45,877 bases of DNA from Chloroflexota bacterium (lineage in GTDB: Bacteria > Chloroflexota > Anaerolineae > Anaerolineales > UBA4823). The notes below the pieces were generated by a model. That model saw only the letters and a list, made by a program, of their open reading frames with translations. It was not told the origin of the DNA and ran no database searches. Below, one piece after another: positions 39,756 through 45,877 of the stretch (positions are counted from its first letter, which is position 1; each line of letters opens with the position of its first letter). A program made the translations under genes and the position numbers. The stretch is from contig CP070764.1 in NCBI GenBank assembly GCA_020349245.1, positions 1,648,016 through 1,693,892 of the forward strand, read 5' to 3'.

Positions 39756-40697
39756 ATGGCTAATATCGCCACCCTGGATAGTGACACCTTATCAACCGTG
39801 ACCGAAGAATCTCCCTGGAAGGTCATCTGGAGGCGCTTCCGCAAGCACAAATTAGCCCTGGCAGGCATCGTGGTCATCACCCTGATCGCCCTGGCCTGCT
39901 TCCTGGCACCGCTCTACGCGCCTTACGATCCTATCCGGGATATCTCCAGGGATGAGAACGACCAGATCCTGCGCAACGATCCACCTTCCATGCAGCACCT
40001 GATGGGTACCGACAATATTGGTCGAGATGTCTTCACCCGCCTGCTCTACGCCGGGCAGATCTCGCTTTCAGTGGCCTTTATCGTCACTATTTTCACCACG
40101 GTCATCGGGGTGGTAATCGGTGCTTTTTCCGGGTACTACGGCGGCTGGGTGGATGAAGTCATCCAGCGCTTCGTGGAATTCATCATCGCCATTCCCCTGC
40201 TGCCGCTGCTCCTGGCCTTCTCCGCCCTGTTGCGCGGCGTAAAAGTGCCGGGATTACCGCCCGAATGGAGCAGCGCGGTGATCATTACCATGGTTTTGAT
40301 CATTTTCTACTGGACAACTTCCGCCGTGCTGATCCGCGGCATGGTGCTCTCGCTGCGCAACCAGGAATTCACCGAAGCTGCCAAGGCTCTTGGCCTGGGC
40401 AATATTGGCATTATCATCCGGCACATGATCCCCAATTCCCTGGCCCCGATCATCGTTGCCGCAACACTCAGCCTGGGAACTGTGATCGTGATCGAGTCTG
40501 CCCTATCCTTCCTGGGATTCGGCATCCAACCCCCGGTACCAACCTGGGGCAACATGCTCAACGAGTACCAGAACGAGATGTGGACCCAACCTGCAAAAGT
40601 CTTTTATCCGGGTCTGGTGATCTTCATCTGCGTTTTGTCCTTTAACTATATTGGCGACGGTCTGCGCGACGCCATGGATCCACGCTTAAAACATTAA
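39756..40697 (+). CDS. Oligopeptide ABC transporter permease, DppC/OppC type
   Basis: A 313-residue permease with the OppC N-terminal segment (VIWRRFRKHKLALAGIVVITLIALACFLAPL, in pieces), a short extracellular loop with MGTDNIGRDVFTRLLYAG, and five further helices. The EAA loop reads FTEAAKALGLGNIGIIIRHMIPNSLAP (in pieces), and ALSFLGFGIQPPVPTWGNML is the conserved C-terminal signature. ATG 39756 has TGAGGAG upstream. It lies 33 bases after the DppB gene and just before the unknown 178-residue ORF. Confidence 0.9.
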   Translation: MANIATLDSDTLSTVTEESPWKVIWRRFRKHKLALAGIVVITLIALACFLAPLYAPYDPIRDISRDENDQILRNDPPSMQHLMGTDNIGRDVFTRLLYAGQISLSVAFIVTIFTTVIGVVIGAFSGYYGGWVDEVIQRFVEFIIAIPLLPLLLAFSALLRGVKVPGLPPEWSSAVIITMVLIIFYWTTSAVLIRGMVLSLRNQEFTEAAKALGLGNIGIIIRHMIPNSLAPIIVAATLSLGTVIVIESALSFLGFGIQPPVPTWGNMLNEYQNEMWTQPAKVFYPGLVIFICVLSFNYIGDGLRDAMDPRLKH

Positions 40698-40703
40698 GCC
40701 TTC

Positions 40704-41240
40704 GTGGACCACCAGCCAGCTTCACCCTCAATCCTCCGGATGGCTGGAATGGCGGTGTTGATCATCGCACCGATCATTTACGGTATTATTGCACTTAATA
40801 CGGGTGACCTGCTCTGGGTCTCACCCGTATTTAATTACCAGCCGCAAAGGATCACTGTACATTGTTTTGGCGAAGACGTTTATCTTGAGCGTGGTACAGA
40901 AGATTTTCAGGCACTGACCGATTTGGTCAACCAGAGTTTAACCGGGCGGAAGCGCTGGGATTCGGTGACCTTATCCGATGCAACTTACCAGGAATACCAA
41001 TCCCACCCGCAGATGATGGTGGTAGAATTGTTCTACTCGGAACCGGTCCGCGTTCATTCGCGTTACAAATTCTTTTCTAACGTCGACCGGATCATCATCC
41101 CCCTGGTCGGTCGGCATGCCAATACCAACGCGGTTTTTGGGCGGCGGATGGATTTCCCGGCAGCAGGATCATTCCATGTACGAGAAACTGCTCCTGTCAA
41201 GAATTACTTGGCTGAAAAAGGTTTGTGTAGAGAGCCTTAA
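40704..41240 (+). CDS. Unknown single-pass membrane protein inside the dipeptide-transport operon
   Basis: Up to 178 residues from GTG 40704; an in-frame ATG at 40740 would give 166. One hydrophobic helix near the N-terminus (MAVLIIAPIIYGIIAL) is followed by an extracytoplasmic domain of about 140 residues, including LWVSPVFNYQPQRITVHCFG, FQALTDLVNQSLTGRKRWD, MMVVELFYSEPVRVHSRYKFFS and IIIPLVGRHANTNAVFGRR, given in pieces. The beta-rich pattern suggests a small sensor or accessory domain. I do not recognise a family. It is flanked by 6 bases on one side and 30 on the other, so it is part of the operon. Confidence 0.65.
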   Translation: MDHQPASPSILRMAGMAVLIIAPIIYGIIALNTGDLLWVSPVFNYQPQRITVHCFGEDVYLERGTEDFQALTDLVNQSLTGRKRWDSVTLSDATYQEYQSHPQMMVVELFYSEPVRVHSRYKFFSNVDRIIIPLVGRHANTNAVFGRRMDFPAAGSFHVRETAPVKNYLAEKGLCREP

Positions 41241-41270
41241 CCCAGAGGACGCAGATTTGGAGAAACACTA

Positions 41271-42320
41271 GTGAGCGATAACAACAAACAACCATTACTC
41301 GAAGTTCAGAACCTTAAAACTTACTTCTACACTGAAGACGGTGTGGTCAAAGCTGTCGATGGTGTGGATTTTACGGTTTACCCAGGAGAGGTGATGGGCT
41401 TGGTGGGCGAATCAGGATGCGGTAAGAGCGTCACCTCCCTGTCCATCATGCGCCTGATCGGGATCCCCGGGAAAGTCATCGAAGGTGAAATATTCTTCGA
41501 AGGCCGGGACCTGCTGAAGCTCTCCGAGGCGGAGATGGTTGATATGCGGGGTAACCGCATTTCGATGATCTTTCAGCAGCCGCAATCCAGCCTGAACCCG
41601 GTCTTCAAAGTTGGCGACCAGGTCGCCGAAGTTCTCCAGATTCACCAGAACATGGGGCGCGAGGAATCCTGGGAAAAAGCGGTCGATCTGCTGCGCCTGG
41701 TCGGTATCCCAGACCCGGAAGAGAAAGCTCACTCCTTCCCCCACGAGATGTCCGGAGGCCAGGCACAGCGTGTGATGATCGCCATGGCCCTGGCCCTCAA
41801 CCCGCAGCTACTCCTGGCCGATGAACCGACCACTGCCCTGGACGTCACCATCCAGGCCCAGATCTTGGACCTGATGCGCGACTTACGCACCCGCATGGGT
41901 ACCTCAGTCATATTGATCACCCATGACCTGGGGGTAATCGCCGAGATGGCAGACCGGGTCGCCGTCATGTATGCTGGGCGAATCGTTGAGCAAACCGACA
42001 TCAATGACGTGTTTGCCAAACCACTGCATCCCTATACCCAGGGTTTAATCGCTTCGATCCCCGTTTTGGGTAAGATCAAGGATCGCTTGGACGTGATCCC
42101 CGGCTCAGTTCCCAACCTGATCAATCTCCCACCTGGCTGCAAATTCGCCTCCAGGTGCCGCGCCCGCGTCGAGTATGAAATGGAAATCTGCACCGAAACT
42201 GAACCGAGCTTGCTCCAGGTGCTCCCCAATCACACAGTCCGCTGCTGGCTATACCAAAGCCACGAAGAGCAAGCACACACCGCTCCATTAAGAGCATCAG
42301 AAATCGGTCCAGTCGCCTGA
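41271..42320 (+). CDS. Oligopeptide ABC transporter ATP-binding protein, DppD/OppD type
   Basis: A 349-residue ABC ATPase. Walker A is GESGCGKSV (about 45-53), the Q-loop follows in [12 protein letters not shown], the signature is [15 protein letters not shown] (about 158-172), Walker B is [12 protein letters not shown], and the H-loop is [20 protein letters not shown] (in pieces). The oligopeptide-family C-terminal domain ([18 protein letters not shown] and a later HTVRCWLY) carries four cysteines. GTG 41271 follows a weak GGAGA. It pairs with the ATPase at 42346. Confidence 0.92.
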   Translation: MSDNNKQPLLEVQNLKTYFYTEDGVVKAVDGVDFTVYPGEVMGLVGESGCGKSVTSLSIMRLIGIPGKVIEGEIFFEGRDLLKLSEAEMVDMRGNRISMIFQQPQSSLNPVFKVGDQVAEVLQIHQNMGREESWEKAVDLLRLVGIPDPEEKAHSFPHEMSGGQAQRVMIAMALALNPQLLLADEPTTALDVTIQAQILDLMRDLRTRMGTSVILITHDLGVIAEMADRVAVMYAGRIVEQTDINDVFAKPLHPYTQGLIASIPVLGKIKDRLDVIPGSVPNLINLPPGCKFASRCRARVEYEMEICTETEPSLLQVLPNHTVRCWLYQSHEEQAHTAPLRASEIGPVA

Positions 42321-42345
42321 CCCCACCGCAAATACGAGGCATTCA

Positions 42346-43344
42346 ATGAGTGAACAAGTATCTAATAGAAAAAATGGAAAAAAAGACCTGGTCAAAGTCA
42401 ATCACCTGATGAAATATTTCCCAGTCCGTGGTGGATTGATGCAGCGGGTGATGGCCTGGGTGCAGGCTGTCGATGATATCAGCTTCACCGTCAGGGAGGG
42501 GGAAACCCTGGGGCTCGTAGGCGAATCTGGCTGTGGGAAAACCACCGTGGGACGCACGATGCTGCGTCTCATCGAACCAACCGGTGGAGAGGTGATCTTC
42601 AACAATACCAATGTCTTTGACCTGCGCGGCAACGATTTGAAGAAGATGCGCCGTAACATGCAGATCATCTTCCAGGACCCGTATGCCTCCCTGGACCCAC
42701 GCATGCCGATCGGCGAATCGATCGCCGAAGGATTGAAGATTCACAATATCGGTACTCCCAAAGAACGTTTCGATATCGTCATCAATAACCTGCGCAAGGT
42801 CGGCCTGGAAGATTACCATTCGCGCCGCTACCCTCACGAATTCTCCGGCGGACAGCGCCAGAGGATCGGTATCGCCCGGGCATTAGCCCTGCAGCCGAAA
42901 TTCATCATTTGCGATGAGCCTGTTTCTGCTTTGGATGTCTCGATCCAGTCCCAGGTGCTGAATATTCTCAACGATCTGCAGAGAGAATTCGGCCTGACCT
43001 ACCTGTTCATCGCCCACAACCTCTCGGTCGTGGAGCATATCTCCCATCGCGTGGCGGTCATGTACCTGGGAAAAATGGTGGAATTAACCACCAGGGAGGA
43101 GCTGTTCCGCAACCCCCTCCACCCTTATACCCAGGCGCTGATGTCCGCCATCCCCGTTCCCGATCCGGATTTAGACCGCAAACGCATCATCCTTCCCGGT
43201 GATGTGCCCAGCCCGCTGAATCCCCCCACTGGCTGCCGCTTCCACCCCCGCTGTCCGGTGGCCATGGAACACTGCTCGCTGGAGGAACCGCCCTTTATCG
43301 AGGTCAGCGATGACCATTTTGTCGCTTGCTGGCGGGTAGAATAG
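42346..43344 (+). CDS. Oligopeptide ABC transporter ATP-binding protein, DppF/OppF type
   Basis: A 332-residue ABC ATPase, the second of the pair. It begins [14 protein letters not shown], the usual DppF/OppF start. Walker A is GESGCGKTT (about 60-68), followed by a Q-loop ([13 protein letters not shown]), signature [15 protein letters not shown], Walker [13 protein letters not shown] and H-loop [22 protein letters not shown] (in pieces). The C-terminal [14 protein letters not shown] and FVACWRVE again hold four cysteines. ATG 42346 follows the DppD stop by 25 bases. It is the last transporter gene; the tRNA promoter begins about 30 bases later. Confidence 0.92.
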   Translation: MSEQVSNRKNGKKDLVKVNHLMKYFPVRGGLMQRVMAWVQAVDDISFTVREGETLGLVGESGCGKTTVGRTMLRLIEPTGGEVIFNNTNVFDLRGNDLKKMRRNMQIIFQDPYASLDPRMPIGESIAEGLKIHNIGTPKERFDIVINNLRKVGLEDYHSRRYPHEFSGGQRQRIGIARALALQPKFIICDEPVSALDVSIQSQVLNILNDLQREFGLTYLFIAHNLSVVEHISHRVAVMYLGKMVELTTREELFRNPLHPYTQALMSAIPVPDPDLDRKRIILPGDVPSPLNPPTGCRFHPRCPVAMEHCSLEEPPFIEVSDDHFVACWRVE

Positions 43345-43375
43345 CAGCGACCGCTCGGGTAACTGCTGGATATTA

Positions 43376-43405
43376 TTGCCACCCAATAACGGCTTGTGTT
43401 ACAAT
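43376..43405 (+). promoter_or_regulatory. Promoter of tRNA-Gln
   Basis: TTGCCA (43376-43381), 18 bases, then TACAAT (43400-43405), with TG one base upstream of the -10 (43397-43398) making it extended. The tRNA begins 34 bases after the -10. Confidence 0.6.
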
Positions 43406-43439
43406 ACAGCCCGCCTAAATATTTTAGGTAAGCGTATAT

Positions 43440-43510
43440 TGGGGCGTGGTGCAACGGTAGCACAGCGGACTTTGAATCCGTTTATCCTGGTTCGAATCCG
43501 GGCGCCCCAG
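43440..43510 (+). tRNA. tRNA-Gln (anticodon TTG)
   Basis: A 71-nt cloverleaf. The acceptor stem is TGGGGCG (43440-43446) with CGCCCCA (43503-43509) and discriminator G at 43510; the U-A first pair and G discriminator are typical of bacterial tRNA-Gln. The D-arm contains GGTGCAACGGTAGC. The anticodon stem is GCGGA/TCCGT, closing the loop CTTTGAA with anticodon TTG at 43472-43474. The T-arm is CCTGG-TTCGAAT-CCGGG. CCA is not encoded. The variable region is short. It has its own promoter and terminator. Confidence 0.95.
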
Positions 43511-43584
43511 TCTGAGTGCCCATCGTCACGAGCAAATATTGTGGTACAAGAAGACAACCTATATGTGGAATTAATGGTCAACTT

Positions 43585-43617
43585 GGTGAGCCATGCATGA
43601 CGCAGCTCGCCTTTTTT
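43585..43617 (+). terminator. Terminator after tRNA-Gln
   Basis: GGTGAGC (43585-43591) pairs with GCTCGCC (43605-43611) over seven positions including a T-G wobble, with a 13-nt loop, followed directly by TTTTTT. Confidence 0.75.
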
Positions 43618-43642
43618 ATTGCCGCCAGTTGAAATAATTCAT

Positions 43643-44941
43643 ATGCCAGCTAAAAAATCGAATAAGGTTGCTGCCGTAATTCTGACCGGGGACATGGGTG
43701 CAGCCATGCATTCCAAGGTACCCCTTCCCCTGCACCCTCTGTGCGGCCAGCCGCTGGTCTTTTATGCGATCCATACTGCCAGAGAAGCACTGGGCACAAC
43801 CCCGATTCTCATCATCGATAAACAGGATGAGCAGATCAAAGCAGTCGTCGAACAGGCTGCTGTCTGTATCCTGACCACTGGGGAAAGAAATAACCCCCTA
43901 TCCCAGGTATTGAATGAATATTCATTCGACAAGGGTACCGATCACCTGCTTCTGCTGCGTGCAGACATGCCCTTGCTGCGAGTGGATTCCCTGCGCCAGA
44001 TGCTGAAAACTCACCTGGAGTCGCCAGAGGAGATAGATACCCCAGGGACTATAACAGCATTGATTATGCCATCAAGTAGAGAGACAGCGGATTTCTTTCC
44101 TGGAGCTTGTTGCCTCAGCCTTGAATGGCTGAGAGGTGCCATGACTGCCTCTGAAGATCATGATAACCTTCTGGATGAACTGGTTCATAAAGCAGCTGCC
44201 GATGGTCTATCTGCGAAAAGCTCGAATGTATCTAATCCCGATGAAGCGCTGAGGATCGAAAACCGTGTCGATTTAGCAAAAGCGGAAGCCATCCTGCGCC
44301 AGCAGATCAATGAGCGCTTAATGCTCAAGGGAGTCACGATCATCGATCCGGTTTCAACTTATATCGATGCGCAAGTAGCCATCGGTAGGGATACAGTGAT
44401 TCACCCGAACACCTATCTGCGGGGAAAAACACGCATCGGAGAGGATTGTTCGATCGGGCCGAACTGCCTGATCTTGGATACAGATATCGGTGACCGTTGC
44501 GCGATCACCTTCTCAGAAGCAGAAAATGCGGTCTTGGAGGAAGATGTCGACATCGGACCCTTCGCCCATCTTCGCAGAGGTGCTCACCTGGCACGGGGTG
44601 TGCACATGGGGAATTACGGCGAAGTTAAAAACGCCTACCTGGGTCCCGGGACAAAAATGGGTCATTTCTCTTACATCGGTGACGCCACGATCGGCCCGGG
44701 CGTGAACATTGGAGCTGGGGTGATTACCGCAAATTATGATGGGGAGAAAAAGCACCGCACAGAAATTGGTGCCGGGGCATTTATCGGCAGCGACTCGATG
44801 CTGGTTGCACCGCTAAAGATTGGTGAAGGGGCACGGACCGGTGCGGGTTCCGTTGTCACCAAGGATGTTCCGGCGTACTCCCTGGCCGTTGGCATTCCAG
44901 CCAGGGTTATCCGCAAGAAAGAAGAGAGCGATGGATCCTGA
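43643..44941 (+). CDS. GlmU-like protein with intact acetyltransferase but degenerate uridylyltransferase site
   Basis: A 432-residue homologue of bifunctional GlmU, which makes UDP-GlcNAc. The C-terminal left-handed beta-helix (about 240-425) keeps the acetyltransferase residues: FAHLRRGAH, GEVKNAYLG, GHFSYIGDA, NIGAGVITANYDG and the following lysines, and SDSMLVAPL. In the N-terminal GT-A domain the normal LAAGxGTRMxSxxPKVLH is LTGDMGAAMHSKVPLPLH (14-31). The first signature Gly is Asp17, the catalytic Arg is Ala21 and the catalytic Lys is Leu28. The metal Asp in LLLRADMPLL remains. UTP transfer is therefore probably lost. I start it at ATG 43643; no Shine-Dalgarno site is seen. It overlaps the next gene by 11 bases. 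Confidence 0.85.
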   Translation: MPAKKSNKVAAVILTGDMGAAMHSKVPLPLHPLCGQPLVFYAIHTAREALGTTPILIIDKQDEQIKAVVEQAAVCILTTGERNNPLSQVLNEYSFDKGTDHLLLLRADMPLLRVDSLRQMLKTHLESPEEIDTPGTITALIMPSSRETADFFPGACCLSLEWLRGAMTASEDHDNLLDELVHKAAADGLSAKSSNVSNPDEALRIENRVDLAKAEAILRQQINERLMLKGVTIIDPVSTYIDAQVAIGRDTVIHPNTYLRGKTRIGEDCSIGPNCLILDTDIGDRCAITFSEAENAVLEEDVDIGPFAHLRRGAHLARGVHMGNYGEVKNAYLGPGTKMGHFSYIGDATIGPGVNIGAGVITANYDGEKKHRTEIGAGAFIGSDSMLVAPLKIGEGARTGAGSVVTKDVPAYSLAVGIPARVIRKKEESDGS

Positions 44942-45877
44942 CCTGATATCGGCGATCGGCCTGGCAGTCTTTCTGCTGCTCGATCTGATCACTTCTGCAG
45001 CTGAAACTGCATTTTCAAATGCCAGCCTGGCAAGGCTGCTGACCCAGCGCGATGAAATGGGCACTCAAGCCAGCCACACCCTCGATTTATTATCCAATTC
45101 TGATCGACTGCAGGCAACCTTCAAACTGTTTCAATCGATCATGCGCTTCCTGGTGGCTGGATTGGCAGTCCTGCTTTTTGTCCCCTGGACAGCTGCCCCA
45201 TACCAGCTGCTCTATGCCTTGGGGGTCCTGGTCCTGGCTTCCCTGGTCACCTTCTTCCTGGAATGGCTGATCGCTGTTGCGATCAACAAACATCCAGAAA
45301 CCTGGGCAATCCGGCTGAGCGCATTCGGGCGTGTTTTGTCATTTTTGATGTCCCCGGTCTTGGCTATCCCTTTCCTCTTCGTGGATACCTCCAACGGCAG
45401 CCAAGAAGGCAGTGTAACTGAGACAGAGCTGATCAGCCTGGTCGAAGCTGGACAGGAAGAAGGACTCCTGGAGCAGGAAGAGCAGAAAATGATCGTATCG
45501 ATATTCCGCCTGGGTGACACGCTGGTGCGGGAAATCATGGTTCCCAGGATCGATATATTAGCCCTGGATATCAACACGCCGATCGAACAGACCATGGAAA
45601 GCCTCCAACAGTCCGGTCATTCCCGGGTACCCGTTTATAAGGATTCGGTGGATAATATTCTCGGCTTGCTGTATGCGAAAGACCTGCTGGGAATATGGCG
45701 GGAAGGGAAGCGGGATATTTTCCTCACCGATTACCTTCGACCAGCATATTTCGTGCCGGAGGCGAAGAAAGCAGATGAATTGCTCGCTGAACTGCAGGCA
45801 AAACGCATTCACATGGCTATCGTGGTCGACGAATATGGTGGTGTTGCTGGTCTGGTGACTCTGGAAGATATCGTTGA
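44931..45877 (+). CDS. CNNM/HlyC-CorC-family membrane protein with CBS domains (3' truncated)
   Basis: The first 315 residues of a CNNM-transporter/CorC-like protein, often called hemolysin family, linked to Mg/Co export or tolerance. Residues about 1-150 are the DUF21/CNNM membrane domain with four hydrophobic helices (LISAIGLAVFLLLDLI, TSAAETAFSNASLARL motif, FLVAGLAVLLFVPW, LGVLVLASLVTFFLEW). Residues about 160-210 contain TETELISLVEAGQEEGLLEQEEQKMI (in pieces), and from 205 two CBS domains begin (VREIMVPRIDILALD, GHSRVPVYKDSVDNILGLLYAKDLL, MAIVVDEYGGVAGLVTLEDIV). ATG 44931 overlaps the GlmU-like gene. The stop and any C-terminal CorC_HlyC domain lie beyond base 45877. Confidence 0.88.
   Translation, partial: MDPDLISAIGLAVFLLLDLITSAAETAFSNASLARLLTQRDEMGTQASHTLDLLSNSDRLQATFKLFQSIMRFLVAGLAVLLFVPWTAAPYQLLYALGVLVLASLVTFFLEWLIAVAINKHPETWAIRLSAFGRVLSFLMSPVLAIPFLFVDTSNGSQEGSVTETELISLVEAGQEEGLLEQEEQKMIVSIFRLGDTLVREIMVPRIDILALDINTPIEQTMESLQQSGHSRVPVYKDSVDNILGLLYAKDLLGIWREGKRDIFLTDYLRPAYFVPEAKKADELLAELQAKRIHMAIVVDEYGGVAGLVTLEDIV

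Noticed and set aside
1..45877. Mobile elements, CRISPR arrays or prophage genes
   Set aside because: No transposase, integrase, phage structural gene or regularly spaced repeat array was seen on either strand.

Overview
The window reads as a piece of a Gram-positive-like, lipoprotein-rich bacterial chromosome, most probably an uncultured Chloroflexota of the Anaerolineae type. This is an inference from gene content: solute-binding lipoproteins with Pro/Thr/Glu-rich linkers, tandem RbsA-type sugar importers, FHA/PP2C signalling genes, a stand-alone AmrS and ECF sigma factors. No 16S or other marker gene is present. I see no transposase, integrase, prophage or CRISPR array.

Layout. (1) 1-696: the tail of a secreted fibronectin-III protein, followed by a terminator-like hairpin. 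(2) 1072-15527: a large sugar-acid catabolic and transport cluster. A consensus promoter (TTGACA, 17-nt spacer, extended TGC-TATAAT) drives KDPG-type aldolase, a small ABM-fold protein, an IclR regulator, an RraA/HMG-type aldolase, an M24 creatinase/prolidase homologue, a KDG-kinase-like PfkB enzyme, a VOC protein and a D-2-hydroxyacid dehydrogenase. Two complete CUT2-type ABC sugar importers follow in tandem, each ordered binding protein, hairpin, double ATPase, permease. The core route is most simply imported sugar or sugar acid to 2-keto-3-deoxygluconate, then KDPG, then pyruvate plus glyceraldehyde-3-phosphate. (3) 15711-17520: an ECF sigma/RskA-like anti-sigma pair, divergent from a small secreted EF-hand/dockerin-like protein.

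(4) 17938-20452: a compact operon of a cysteine hydrolase, a thioredoxin-reductase-like flavoprotein without its CxxC, and an RlmN/Cfr-like radical SAM protein that keeps the C355-type cysteine but has Leu in place of C118. This is the most unusual enzymatic set in the window. (5) 20506-22561: mobA (apparently leaderless) with a degenerate small ORF behind it, divergent from amrS. (6) 22682-28086: a membrane protein with a PP2C-like domain and predicted propeller, converging on a PP2C phosphatase and a vWA-like/FHA receptor. (7) 28133-35283: guaA and xpt, divergent from maf; then a lipoprotein penicillin-binding protein, rsgA (apparently with a CTG start), an ECF sigma factor and a small ORF, closed by a strong terminator.

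(8) 35379-43344: an oligopeptide (Dpp/Opp-type) ABC importer with its own promoter and a possible leader peptide. Its DppB-like permease carries an insertion of about 170 residues, and an unknown membrane protein is embedded in the operon. (9) 43376-45877: tRNA-Gln(TTG) with promoter and terminator, a GlmU homologue whose uridylyltransferase site is degenerate, and a truncated CNNM/CorC-family CBS protein running off the end.
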